Below are positions 45,771 to 54,441 of a DNA stretch of 64,000 nucleotides, piece after piece; position 1 is the first letter of the stretch; each line of letters opens with the position of its first letter. Source of the stretch: Lachnospiraceae bacterium (GTDB lineage: Bacteria; Bacillota; Clostridia; Lachnospirales; Lachnospiraceae); assembly GCA_016284175.1 (NCBI GenBank), contig JAEEOJ010000031.1:1-64000 (forward strand), given 5' to 3'. The position numbers and the translations under genes were made by a program. Below the pieces are notes generated by a model that was given only the letters and a program-made list of their open reading frames with translations, had not been told where the DNA came from and ran no database searches.

Positions 45771-46550
45771 TTATATCATAAACAGACTGATTTCTCCGGA
45801 ATCGAAAGTCTTCTTTTCACCGTTTTTTGTTTCAAGTATAATTGCGCCGTTATCATTAAAATCGATAACTGTTCCGTTATCAAGAACTCCCGAAGCATCG
45901 CTTAATTCAACTTCTTTTCCCAAAACTATCGAAAGTTCTTTGTATAAAGGCAGATAAGAATTTAAATCACAGCTTTCGAAGAATGTCTTAAGACCGTTTG
46001 CAATTCCGATTACAATATCATCATATACGGAATTATCTTTGTTATCCGCTACAAGCGAGCCGGCTTTATCCGAAATCTCTTCAGGAAAATCCTCTGTAGA
46101 AAGATTAATACCTATTCCGACAATAACCGCATTTTTATCATTCTCATATATATCTTTGAAAATGTATTCGCACAAAGTACCGGAAACCTTTTTACCGTTA
46201 TGATACAAATCATTTACCCATTTAATTCCGCAGTCGATGTTCAATGTATCTTTTATTGTCTTTGCTGCGATTACAGATGTTGCAACAGTAGCTTTAAGCA
46301 CATTTTCAGGCGAATCGTTCGTAAAATGAGTAAAGGTCAGATAAATTCCTGTATCCTTCGGAGAATAAAAAGATCTGCCTTTTCTTCCTTTGCCTGCAGT
46401 CTGCTTTCTGGCAACAAGAACGAAATCTTCTCTGACTCCGTCTTTTATTCGTCTCTTTGCCTCTTCATTGGTCGAATCCGTTTCATCGAGTATATCAATA
46501 TTAACTTTTACTTTTTCGTTCAGATAGTTTTTGTTATACATAACAAACAT
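45771..46550 (-). CDS. birA: Biotin--protein ligase, monofunctional
   Basis: 259 residues. Attaches biotin to carboxylase carrier domains such as AccB. Motifs: DETDSTNEEAKRRI at the start, biotin loop KGRKGRSFYSPKDTGIYLT (key part GRKGRSFYSP), and IKWVNDLYHNGKKVSG. A DNA-binding helix-turn-helix domain is missing, so this is the non-regulatory class I form. No Shine-Dalgarno site is present; a -10-like GATAAT lies only three bases before the first ATG, so the message may be leaderless. A second ATG three codons on is possible. Confidence 0.92.
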   Translation of the reverse strand: MFVMYNKNYLNEKVKVNIDILDETDSTNEEAKRRIKDGVREDFVLVARKQTAGKGRKGRSFYSPKDTGIYLTFTHFTNDSPENVLKATVATSVIAAKTIKDTLNIDCGIKWVNDLYHNGKKVSGTLCEYIFKDIYENDKNAVIVGIGINLSTEDFPEEISDKAGSLVADNKDNSVYDDIVIGIANGLKTFFESCDLNSYLPLYKELSIVLGKEVELSDASGVLDNGTVIDFNDNGAIILETKNGEKKTFDSGEISLFMI

Positions 46551-46591
46551 ATATTATCACATAATTTAACGCATAAACATACAAAATTAAA

Positions 46592-46620
46592 CCCGCCCAA
46601 CATATTTAATGTCGGGCGGG
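46592..46620 (-). terminator. Terminator between the zinc-ribbon gene and birA
   Basis: Stem CCCGCCC (46592-46598) with GGGCGGG (46614-46620), extended by ACAT/ATGT, then TTTAATTTT on the minus strand. Confidence 0.85.
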
Positions 46621-46651
46621 AAATTTTATCGATTAATAGAATATCTGGCGT

Positions 46652-47074
46652 TTAATAATATAACTGTTTACCGCAGTGAGTACAGTGTTTTCCGTAATTA
46701 TGTATAAGAATTATATCGCAGTAAGGGCATCTGAACGCACCGTTTAATATTCCTGTTATCAGTACAACTGTTCCTAAAACAATACCTGCTATAGCTGAAT
46801 AGAAGAACAAATCTATATTTTTACTAAAAGCTGCAATAGCTCCTCCAATCATAAAAGGAAGAAGTTCCGAACTTATCATTACGAGAAAATATGTAAGTCT
46901 CATTCTTGCTCTTTTAGCTCGCATATCTTCCATCTTCTGGGCTATTCTGTGTTCTTCACTTTCTTTTTCTTTTAAAAATCTTTCGTTATCCACAACTGTA
47001 AAATGATATTTACATAAAGGACATTCGTCTAAGTTTTCACCTATTGATTCATAACATTTAGGGCAAATCTTCAT
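46652..47074 (-). CDS. Zinc-ribbon membrane protein
   Basis: 140 residues from the ATG at 47074, which has AAAGGAGGG upstream. An N-terminal zinc ribbon (CPKC near residue 4, CPLC near residue 18) is followed by a charged helix, two membrane segments (about 60-82 and 88-112) and a second ribbon at the C-terminus (CPYC, CTHC). Both ribbons should face the cytoplasm. Function is not known; the layout resembles zinc-ribbon 'double ribbon' sensors or scaffold proteins. It is a single-gene unit with its own terminator. Confidence 0.7.
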   Translation of the reverse strand: MKICPKCYESIGENLDECPLCKYHFTVVDNERFLKEKESEEHRIAQKMEDMRAKRARMRLTYFLVMISSELLPFMIGGAIAAFSKNIDLFFYSAIAGIVLGTVVLITGILNGAFRCPYCDIILIHNYGKHCTHCGKQLYY

Positions 47075-47191
47075 ACAAAATCCCTCCTTTGTTGAAATCC
47101 CCTTTGTTGTAATTAATAATAGCATTTTAAAAGAAAATATATAGTCAAATATCGGCGAATTATGAAGATTGAATTATTCAGTCCCGGCAAA

Positions 47192-48406
47192 TTATATATT
47201 CGAAATATATCTTGAACCTTTTTTTATAATTTTACCGTCCATTTCAAGTTCAACGAGGGATATGCTTAAATCTTCTATGGAATATTTATCTCCGAGCTTT
47301 TGGTAAATGGTATCAAGCGAACATTCATAATCAGAAATAATCGAAAGCAGAATATCCTCAAGACTGTTTTCTACAGAACCTGAAGAATTAAAAACTAAAT
47401 CATCTATCTGATTATTGTTAATATCTCTTTTATGAGAACCCACGAATGATCCGTTAACGTATTTAAATCCTTTATTTCTCAAATCCTGAATAATAGCTTC
47501 GCTGTTAACTGCTATTTCCGCTCCCGCTACAATCAGATTATTGCAGCCGTCAGACAAAGCATCTGTAATTCTTCCGGGAACCGCAAAAACTTCCCTGCCC
47601 TGATCCAAAGCTGAAGTTACGGTAATGTATGTACCGCTTCTTTTACGGGCTTCAACTACAAGAACAATATCGGAAAGGCCTGATATGATTCGGTTTCTCG
47701 AAGGAAAATAAGTTCTTAACGGCTCGGTCCCGGGATTGAATTCGCTTATGATTCCGCCGTCCTTAAGTATATCTTCAAACAAATCCTTGTTATCTTCAGG
47801 GTAAACAACATCAACTCCGCATCCTAAAACACCGAATGTGTTTCCGCCAACTGAAATAGACGCTCTCTGAGAAATTCCGTCTACGCCTCTTGCCATTCCG
47901 CTTATTATCTGAACTCCTGCAGAACTTAATTCTCTTGCAAACATCCTTGCTGTTTTCTCACCGTAAGGCGAACACTCCCTGGCTCCTACTATCGCAACGG
48001 ACGGTCTTTCTTCCTCAGGAAGTTTTCCCTTGTAAAAGAATAATAATGGCGGATCTCCGATATTCTTAAGTCTGTTCGGATAATCCTTCTTGGATAAATG
48101 CGTCCAGTGAATATCTTTTCTGATTAATTCCGCATAAAAGATTTTTGCATTTTCTTTTAGTTCTTTCTCTTCTTTTAATACAGTTTCTTTTATGCTTTTA
48201 AGCTTATTTAAGTCTTTTTCTTCATGTACCGATTCATTACTGTCACGAAGTATATTATCAAGATACATATAATCAAAATCCGTATGTAATGTATTTTCAA
48301 AATTGATATTTAGTTTACATAACTTATTTGCCAGTCTTCCGGAAAGGCCTTTTGCTTTTAACATATATGCGTATAAATCCTCGTTATCAATTATTTCTCT
48401 AATCAT
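47192..48406 (-). CDS. dprA: DNA processing protein DprA
   Basis: 404 residues. Binds incoming single-stranded DNA and loads RecA during transformation. After an N-terminal helical domain (about 1-105) comes the Rossmann-like core with VGARECSPYGEKTARMFARE and GMARGVDGISQRASIS, then a C-terminal winged helix (about 345-400). GGAG precedes the ATG. It lies ten bases after comM, an order shared by many Firmicutes. DprA is also present in bacteria with no observed competence, so natural uptake is not proven. Confidence 0.95.
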   Translation of the reverse strand: MIREIIDNEDLYAYMLKAKGLSGRLANKLCKLNINFENTLHTDFDYMYLDNILRDSNESVHEEKDLNKLKSIKETVLKEEKELKENAKIFYAELIRKDIHWTHLSKKDYPNRLKNIGDPPLLFFYKGKLPEEERPSVAIVGARECSPYGEKTARMFARELSSAGVQIISGMARGVDGISQRASISVGGNTFGVLGCGVDVVYPEDNKDLFEDILKDGGIISEFNPGTEPLRTYFPSRNRIISGLSDIVLVVEARKRSGTYITVTSALDQGREVFAVPGRITDALSDGCNNLIVAGAEIAVNSEAIIQDLRNKGFKYVNGSFVGSHKRDINNNQIDDLVFNSSGSVENSLEDILLSIISDYECSLDTIYQKLGDKYSIEDLSISLVELEMDGKIIKKGSRYISNI

Positions 48407-48416
48407 CTTTACTCCT

Positions 48417-49961
48417 TTATAAATACAAACTGTTCATTCTGTAATTGAGTGCTTCGGACAAATGTTTTTTCTGTATATTTTCTGAGCCGTCAAGATCCGC
48501 GATTGTTCGTGCAACTCGTAAAATCTTATGATATGCTCTCGCGCTTAAATCCATAGCTTTAAAAGCCCTTTCAAGAAAGACTTCGTCTTTGGCATCAATT
48601 ACGCAGTACTTTTCTATTTCTTTTACGGTCATCTCTGAATTAAAACGAATGCCCGTACCTTTGAATCTTTCGTTCTGAATATCCCTTGCAGCCATAATCT
48701 TCTTTCTCATTGAGGCAGAGTCTTCTTCAACTGTTTTCCCGGATTTTAAATTGTCGTATTCAAGCGGTTCTGTCTGAACGCAGATATCTATTCGGTCTAA
48801 TATAGGTCCCGAGAGTTTTCCAATATAATTCTTAATCTGAGTTTCCGTACATCTGCATTTATTTCTGTCAGGGTAATAACCGCAGGGACAGGGATTAATC
48901 GCAGCAACAAGCATAAAATCAGACGGATATTCAAAAGTTCCCGTGCTTCTGCTTATAACTATCTTTCTGTCTTCAAGTGGCTGTCTTAAAATCTCAAGGG
49001 CTCTTCTGTCAAAATGTACCGCTTCGTCCAAAAACAATACTCCTCTGTGAGACAAAGAAATAACTCCGGGCTTTGGAATATTACCCCCGCCCGAAAGCGC
49101 ATTATCAGTAATTGTATGATGTGGTGAATTGTAAGGACGTTTTACAACAAGTGAATCGAATTCTTTGATGAATCCTGCTATCGAATAAATCTTGCTGACT
49201 TCTATGCTCTCCTCATAAGAAAGGGGAGGAAGAATTGTAGGTATACGCTTTGCGACCATTGTTTTGCCGCAGCCCGGTGTTCCGATCATTAAGATATGAT
49301 GAAAACCCGCCGCAGCAATTAAGCATGCTCTCTTAAGTTCTCTCTGCCCGGAGACTTCGGAAAAATCCACATTGTAATCGTACTGATTTGATTTAAAAAG
49401 TTCATCGATATCAATTTCTTCCGGAACATAATCAAGTTTCCGTTCCTCCTCATCCAAAGTTAGAAACCTTATTACTTCAAGTATGTTTTCCATTCCGTAG
49501 ACTTCTATGCCTTCAATCGCAGCGCCTTCCAAAGCATTTACCTTCGGAAGAATTACCTTTTTAAATCCCTGGTTCTTCGCTTCAATCACGACCGGCAAAA
49601 CTCCGTCTACAAATCTTAAATCACCGTCGAGACCGAGTTCCCCTAAAAACAAAATTCCGTCTGTACTGCTCTGCCTGATTTCCCCCAAAGCAATCAGTAA
49701 AGATATGGCAATAGGCAAATCGAATTTCGTACCTCCTTTCCTGATATTTGCGGGCGAAAGATTTACCGTGATACGTTCAGGCGGAATTGAAAACCCGTTA
49801 TTTTTTAGCGATACTTTTACCCTTTCCTTTGCCTCCCTGACTTCAGAATTAAGCATGCCAACCATATCAAAAGCAGGCAGACCGTTTGACGCATCCGTTT
49901 CCACACAGATAATGTAACTGTTTATGCCGTAAACAGTTCCCGAATAAACAAAACTAACCAT
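48417..49961 (-). CDS. comM: ComM/YifB-type Mg-chelatase-like AAA+ helicase
   Basis: 514 residues from the ATG at 49961 with GGGGG; a longer frame to 50012 is not supported. The N-terminal Lon-like domain (GIEVYG, PANIRKGGTKFDLPIA) precedes a AAA+ domain with Walker A MIGTPGCGKTMVAKRI and Walker B LFLDEAVHF, followed by RQPLEDRKIVISR and a Mg_chelatase C-terminal domain. ComM is a hexameric helicase for branch migration in transformation. Adjacent to dprA and pilT. Confidence 0.94.
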   Translation of the reverse strand: MVSFVYSGTVYGINSYIICVETDASNGLPAFDMVGMLNSEVREAKERVKVSLKNNGFSIPPERITVNLSPANIRKGGTKFDLPIAISLLIALGEIRQSSTDGILFLGELGLDGDLRFVDGVLPVVIEAKNQGFKKVILPKVNALEGAAIEGIEVYGMENILEVIRFLTLDEEERKLDYVPEEIDIDELFKSNQYDYNVDFSEVSGQRELKRACLIAAAGFHHILMIGTPGCGKTMVAKRIPTILPPLSYEESIEVSKIYSIAGFIKEFDSLVVKRPYNSPHHTITDNALSGGGNIPKPGVISLSHRGVLFLDEAVHFDRRALEILRQPLEDRKIVISRSTGTFEYPSDFMLVAAINPCPCGYYPDRNKCRCTETQIKNYIGKLSGPILDRIDICVQTEPLEYDNLKSGKTVEEDSASMRKKIMAARDIQNERFKGTGIRFNSEMTVKEIEKYCVIDAKDEVFLERAFKAMDLSARAYHKILRVARTIADLDGSENIQKKHLSEALNYRMNSLYL

Positions 49962-50063
49962 AATACCCCCTAAAAGAAATAAAGAAAAATAAGCATGCAA
50001 AAAAGCACGCAAAAAAGAATCTTTAAAAGTTTATTTAATTGGTTTGGGAAAGAATAAGATTTT

Positions 50064-50103
50064 AAGATAAATCAACATGAATATGTTCGGAACGATTTAT
50101 CTT
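50064..50103 (-). repeat. Second hairpin downstream of pilT
   Basis: Perfect ten-base stem AAGATAAATC (50064-50073) with GATTTATCTT (50094-50103), with an internal AACAT/ATGTT stem in the loop. AT-rich, without a clear T run, in the pilT-comM gap. It may be a second, weaker terminator or an RNA processing structure. Confidence 0.5.
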
Positions 50104-50123
50104 TTATGATTTTTATATTACAA

Positions 50124-50149
50124 AGTTCGGGCGAATTAACGCCCGAACT
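50124..50149 (-). terminator. Terminator after pilT
   Basis: Perfect ten-base stem AGTTCGGGCG (50124-50133) with CGCCCGAACT (50140-50149), six-base loop, then TTTG and AT-rich sequence on the minus strand. Confidence 0.8.
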
Positions 50150-50186
50150 GTTTGTTTGCAATATAGTTTTACGAACTTTAAATGAA

Positions 50187-51266
50187 TTAAAGCGGAGCCT
50201 GAACGCCCTTTAAGCCAAGCTTCTGAATCATGCCGACAGGGTCCTGAGCGAACTGTACAACCATTTCCTGGTCAATCTTACCTTCGAGGTAAAGCTGTGT
50301 AAGAGCTTCGTCCATTGTAATCATACCCATCTTTCTGTTGGTCTGCATTACGGACTGTAACTGGTGTGATTTACCTTCACGGATAAGGTTTCTAACAGCG
50401 TGGTTACCAAGCATAACTTCGAATGCAGCTACACGGGAACGTCCGTCTGCCGTAGGAATAAGCTGCTGAGAGATAACCGCTTCAAGAACGTTAGCAAGCT
50501 GAACTCTGATCTGCTGCTGCTGATGAGGCGGGAAAACGTCGATGATACGGTCGATGGTTGATGCAGCACCGATTGTATGCAGTGTTGATAATACAAGGTG
50601 GCCTGTTTCGGCTGCGGTTACGGCTACGGAAATTGTTTCGTAGTCACGCATCTCACCTACGAGGATAATATCGGGATCCTCACGAAGAGCAGCTCTTAAG
50701 GCATTTGCATAACTCATTGTATCGAAACCAACCTCACGCTGGTTAACCATTGCAACTTTGTGAAGGTGCAAATACTCGATAGGGTCTTCCAGTGTAATAA
50801 TATGAGCATCTCTGTTGTTGTTAGCTTTATCAATAATTGATGCAAGTGTTGTTGATTTACCTGAACCTGTAGGACCTGTTACAAGTACAAGACCTCTTTT
50901 ACGATTGTAAAGATCAACAACGGCGTTGGGAACGCCCAACTGTGCAGGTGTAGGGATAACTGTATTAACGGCACGGAGAGCCATAGCTACAGAACCACGC
51001 TGACGGAATGCATTTACACGGTAACGTCCGAGGTTGGTAACTGCGAATGACATATCGAGTTCACCTCTCTCTTCGAACATCTGCTTCTGATGCTCCGTCA
51101 TAATCTGACCTACTATATCCAAAGTATCTTCGGGTTTAAGTACAGGAAAATCCATGTTTAAAAGATGACCGTTAACACGCATTTTGGGAGGAAGTCCTGC
51201 TGTCAAATGAATATCTGACGCTCTGGAATCCATTGCAACCTGTAAAACCTCTTCAATTCTTACCAT
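50187..51266 (-). CDS. pilT: Type IV pilus retraction ATPase PilT
   Basis: 359 residues, close to PilT (about 350). Hexameric secretion ATPase that depolymerises pili for twitching and DNA uptake. Motifs: N-terminal PAS-like part beginning MVRIEEVLQVAMDSRASDIHLTAG, Walker A GPTGSGKSTTLAS, Asp box ITLEDPIEYLH, Walker B ILVGEMRDYETI and His box ETGHLVLSTLHT. GGGG precedes the ATG. No pilB, pilC or prepilin genes are in the window, so it is an orphan here. It has its own strong promoter. Confidence 0.94.
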   Translation of the reverse strand: MVRIEEVLQVAMDSRASDIHLTAGLPPKMRVNGHLLNMDFPVLKPEDTLDIVGQIMTEHQKQMFEERGELDMSFAVTNLGRYRVNAFRQRGSVAMALRAVNTVIPTPAQLGVPNAVVDLYNRKRGLVLVTGPTGSGKSTTLASIIDKANNNRDAHIITLEDPIEYLHLHKVAMVNQREVGFDTMSYANALRAALREDPDIILVGEMRDYETISVAVTAAETGHLVLSTLHTIGAASTIDRIIDVFPPHQQQQIRVQLANVLEAVISQQLIPTADGRSRVAAFEVMLGNHAVRNLIREGKSHQLQSVMQTNRKMGMITMDEALTQLYLEGKIDQEMVVQFAQDPVGMIQKLGLKGVQAPL

Positions 51267-51324
51267 AACTTAATGTCCCCTTTTCGTAACATTATAATTT
51301 TCACGAGTAATCCGCGACTTAATA

Positions 51325-51353
51325 ATTATACCTTTTTAGAGTAAATCTTTCAA
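51325..51353 (-). promoter_or_regulatory. pilT promoter
   Basis: Minus strand TTGAAA (51348-51353), exactly 17 bases, TATAAT (51325-51330), about 60 bases before the ATG. Confidence 0.75.
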
Positions 51354-51415
51354 GTAATATCTATAAACAAAGCATTAAATAAAACTAATTTTTCCTAAAA
51401 TAAACATGGACAAAC

Positions 51416-53122
51416 TTAATTATCCTGAGCTTTGTAATAAGCTTCAAATCTGGGCCTTGCTTTCTCGTAATAAGGCTTTAACTTAATGTCAAACTGCGTT
51501 CCCATGCCTTCCATAATTATCCTGTCAGCTTCCTCAAAAGACATGCTTTCCTTGTATACTCTCTTACTTACCAAAGCATCATAAACGTCTGCTATGGCCA
51601 TTATACGAGCTTCCAGAGGTATCTCTTCGCCTTTGAGTTTATCAGGATAACCTGAGCCATCCCATCTTTCATGATGGAAGTGAGCAACGTTTTCCGCAAT
51701 CTTCTTAAATGCTTCGTCATCTGTGTCTTTTAGGATCTCGTGAACAATTCTCGCACCCTCTGCCGAATGGATTTTCATCTTTTCAAACTCTTCGGGCTCG
51801 AATCTTCCGGGCTTTCTTAAAATCACATCATCTACGGCTATTTTTCCGATGTCATGCATGGGCGCTGCTTTTATGATGCATTTGCAGAATTCGTCGCTTA
51901 ATTTAAGGTCGTCGCTCTTTTTGATTTCATCTATGAGAATCCTTACGCCTTCGGATGTTCTTCTGATATGACCGCCTGTTGAATTGTCGCGGCTTTCAAC
52001 CATCATCGCCATCGACATTATGAGGTTGTCGTGCATTTCAACGATATGCTTTGTCTTCTCTATTACTTCTTCTTCGAGTTCCGAATTGTAGCTGTCAAGA
52101 AGCTTGATGTATTTCTGATTCTGGGTATCATCTTTTAGGAAAATCTGATAGCCTCTTTTCCTCAAGCCATCGTACAGATAATTGATTTCGACGGTATAAA
52201 GAAGTTCATTCTTTTCATCTTTCGGGTCTTTCTTAATATACAGATCAGGTTTTTCGTTGGTTTCGTTTTTAAGATGTTCAACCCAGTGATTTAATTTCTT
52301 TTCGAATTCGGGAATCTTTGATAATTTGTCATCTGCCTTTAATTCGTCAAGTTCAGGGATTATGTTTCTTGCTGTTTCGTTACTTCCGAGATAATGGTTC
52401 TTAAAATCGACCGAAATAAAGCCTATCTCACCTGTCTGAACCAGGGACTCAACGACCATTTCCGTAACGTTATAAATAGACATTCTTCTTACAATCAGAA
52501 GATAAACAACCTGCGCAAGTACATATACAAGAGGCAGAACGTCTATTTTACGGCCGATGAAATTATTTCCGAAATATCCGATGAAGGCCAAAAGTTCGGG
52601 AATTGTTAAAAGCAATAAGATAGTTCTTGAAACCTGCTTTTTCTTAAAATACGCATAAGCAATCGTAAAAATACCGATTAACATATACGCAATAACCATC
52701 ACATAGAAAAGTGTGTGAACCGGTCCGTAAACTTTTACGAATGAACCCGTGCTTTCATCGAAATACAAATCTTTGTAATAGTAAGTTCTGTGGCCGATTG
52801 AAAGAACAAAGATATACATTATTGCATTGACGAAAAACAAAGCAAATCTTATATAACGGTTTACTTTCAAATCGCAGAGAGCCCAGACACTCATCGTGAT
52901 AAAGAATGTCAGGAAACACCCGCCTAAATATACTATTTTGTACGCAATAATTACTTCATCGACACTATTCGCCAGGCTGGTTATAAGGTATCCTAAGTTT
53001 GCTATCGGAATAACAATGAATATCGCAGAAATATTTATGTCATAATGCTTGTTCCAGACAAGAACATAAAGCATTGATAATGAAAGCGATAATGCGAACA
53101 TTAATTCATAAAAAATATACAT
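51416..53122 (-). CDS. Seven-TM HD-GYP c-di-GMP phosphodiesterase
   Basis: 568 residues. About seven N-terminal membrane helices of the 7TM sensor type (1-220), then a PAS-like domain (about 225-325) starting ETGEIGFISVDFKNHYLG, a coiled-coil linker and an HD-GYP domain (about 355-555) with MHDIGKIAVDDVIL, HHERWDGSGYPDKLKG and DVYDALVSKRVYK. It should hydrolyse c-di-GMP in response to a membrane-linked signal. Its HD-GYP part is similar to that at 17772-19940, but the sensor parts differ. It follows hemW by five bases and shares its direction; GGGAG lies ten bases before the ATG. Confidence 0.9.
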   Translation of the reverse strand: MYIFYELMFALSLSLSMLYVLVWNKHYDINISAIFIVIPIANLGYLITSLANSVDEVIIAYKIVYLGGCFLTFFITMSVWALCDLKVNRYIRFALFFVNAIMYIFVLSIGHRTYYYKDLYFDESTGSFVKVYGPVHTLFYVMVIAYMLIGIFTIAYAYFKKKQVSRTILLLLTIPELLAFIGYFGNNFIGRKIDVLPLVYVLAQVVYLLIVRRMSIYNVTEMVVESLVQTGEIGFISVDFKNHYLGSNETARNIIPELDELKADDKLSKIPEFEKKLNHWVEHLKNETNEKPDLYIKKDPKDEKNELLYTVEINYLYDGLRKRGYQIFLKDDTQNQKYIKLLDSYNSELEEEVIEKTKHIVEMHDNLIMSMAMMVESRDNSTGGHIRRTSEGVRILIDEIKKSDDLKLSDEFCKCIIKAAPMHDIGKIAVDDVILRKPGRFEPEEFEKMKIHSAEGARIVHEILKDTDDEAFKKIAENVAHFHHERWDGSGYPDKLKGEEIPLEARIMAIADVYDALVSKRVYKESMSFEEADRIIMEGMGTQFDIKLKPYYEKARPRFEAYYKAQDN

Positions 53123-53127
53123 TATGT

Positions 53128-54252
53128 TTAATCTCCCAAAAAATCAGACCATACATAATTCGCCAGATCTCTTCCTTTTTCGGTCAGGAAAAGATGATTA
53201 TCTTTTCTTTCAAGTAATTCCTCTTTTATATGCAAAGCGATTTTATCGCCATATACATCTAACGCAGATTTACCAAATGTCTTTTCAAAATCCGTCAGAT
53301 TAACACCCTCGTTCATTCGAAGGCCTAAAATCATAAATTCAGACATCTGCTCATCTATATTCAGTACATCGAATTCAGTGTACACATTTTTGTTATCGGA
53401 ATAGTTTAGGTAAACCTTTATATCATCTGTGTTTATAAAACGTGTTTCGTTCATAAAAGAAGCAGCCGAAAGTCCGAATCCAAGATATTCGTCCCTCTTC
53501 CAGTATTTGATATTATGCTTACATTCAAAACCTTTTTTAGAATAGTTTGAAATCTCGTACTGATGATATTCGCTTCCAAGAATCTCAGGTATCGAATGAA
53601 CCATTAGCCTTTCTTCTTCCTCGTTTGGAAGTTTCAGATTCATACCGTAAAAAGGCGTCCCTTCTTCTAAAATAAGGCTGTAAATTGAGATGTGCTCGGG
53701 GCTTAATTCTTTTATGATTTCAAGTCCTTTTGAAAACGTTTCAAATGTCTGCTCAGGAATTCCATTCATCAAATCTACATTGATATTATCAAATCCTTCT
53801 TCTCTTAAGATCATAAAAGATTCATGAAATTCATTATATGTATGAATTCTTCCGAGTATCTTAAGTTCACTGTCCACAGTACTCTGAAGCCCCAGACTTA
53901 TTCTGTTAATACCAATCTCTTTATACGCTTTCGCTTTTTCTTTCGTAAGTGTACCCGGATTTGATTCCATGCTTATTTCAGCATTCGTATCAATTTCATA
54001 GTTTGAATAAAGGCAGTCAAAAAACCTCTTCGTTAAATCCGGAATAAGAATACTCGGCGTACCTCCACCCACAAAAACAGTATCTACAACATAGTCTTTG
54101 TAAGCTTCATTGTTCCTCTTCATCTCCACACAAAGCGCATTAATATAATTCATTTGCATATCTTTATCAGATGCAAACGAATTAAAATCACAGTAATTGC
54201 ATTTCTTCACACAGAAAGGAATATGAATATAGATTCCGAGTTTCTTTTTCAT
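53128..54252 (-). CDS. hemW: HemW-like radical SAM heme chaperone
   Basis: 374 residues. The radical SAM motif CVKKCNYCDF (CxxxCxxC) near residue 17, GGGTPS, and the HemW-specific HNxxYW as KHNIKYW are present, so this is HemW (heme-binding) rather than coproporphyrinogen oxidase HemN. Length normal. The upstream 189-base gap is filled with palindromic repeats, and no Shine-Dalgarno site is visible before the ATG (only AAACATT), so an inserted element may have displaced it. It is placed between lepA and the HD-GYP gene. Confidence 0.93.
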   Translation of the reverse strand: MKKKLGIYIHIPFCVKKCNYCDFNSFASDKDMQMNYINALCVEMKRNNEAYKDYVVDTVFVGGGTPSILIPDLTKRFFDCLYSNYEIDTNAEISMESNPGTLTKEKAKAYKEIGINRISLGLQSTVDSELKILGRIHTYNEFHESFMILREEGFDNINVDLMNGIPEQTFETFSKGLEIIKELSPEHISIYSLILEEGTPFYGMNLKLPNEEEERLMVHSIPEILGSEYHQYEISNYSKKGFECKHNIKYWKRDEYLGFGLSAASFMNETRFINTDDIKVYLNYSDNKNVYTEFDVLNIDEQMSEFMILGLRMNEGVNLTDFEKTFGKSALDVYGDKIALHIKEELLERKDNHLFLTEKGRDLANYVWSDFLGD

Positions 54253-54279
54253 AATGTTTCAGTTTGGGACGTGTGCGGA

Positions 54280-54354
54280 GCACTTGGCGAGGTTTTTTCG
54301 AGCCTAGTGCGTGCCATGGGATTCCACTTGGTGAGGTATTTTCGAACCTAGTGG
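54280..54354. repeat. Tandem pair of hairpins with covarying stems
   Basis: Two units about 44 bases apart share CACTTGG[C/T]GAGGT(N)TTTTCGA[G/A]CCTAGTG: GCACTTGGC/GCCTAGTGC (54280-54288, 54302-54310) and CCACTTGGT/ACCTAGTGG (54324-54332, 54346-54354). Base changes between units occur on both sides of the stem, which supports a conserved folded element. Confidence 0.6.
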
Positions 54355-54382
54355 AAGACCTGTTCCGTTTTGGCTTTTTTGA

Positions 54383-54441
54383 CCAATTGGGGACGGTTCT
54401 ATTTTGGCTTTTTTTACCATTTTAGAACCGTCCCCATTTGG
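54383..54441. repeat. Large palindrome of the GGGGACGGTTCT type, abutting the lepA stop
   Basis: Arms of 19 bases with one mismatch: 54383-54401 and 54423-54441, core GGGGACGGTTCTA/TAGAACCGTCCCC perfect over 13. It starts immediately after the lepA TAG. The core resembles palindromes with GGGGACGGTTCT often seen in clostridial genomes near REP-associated transposases; no transposase is in this window. Confidence 0.6.
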
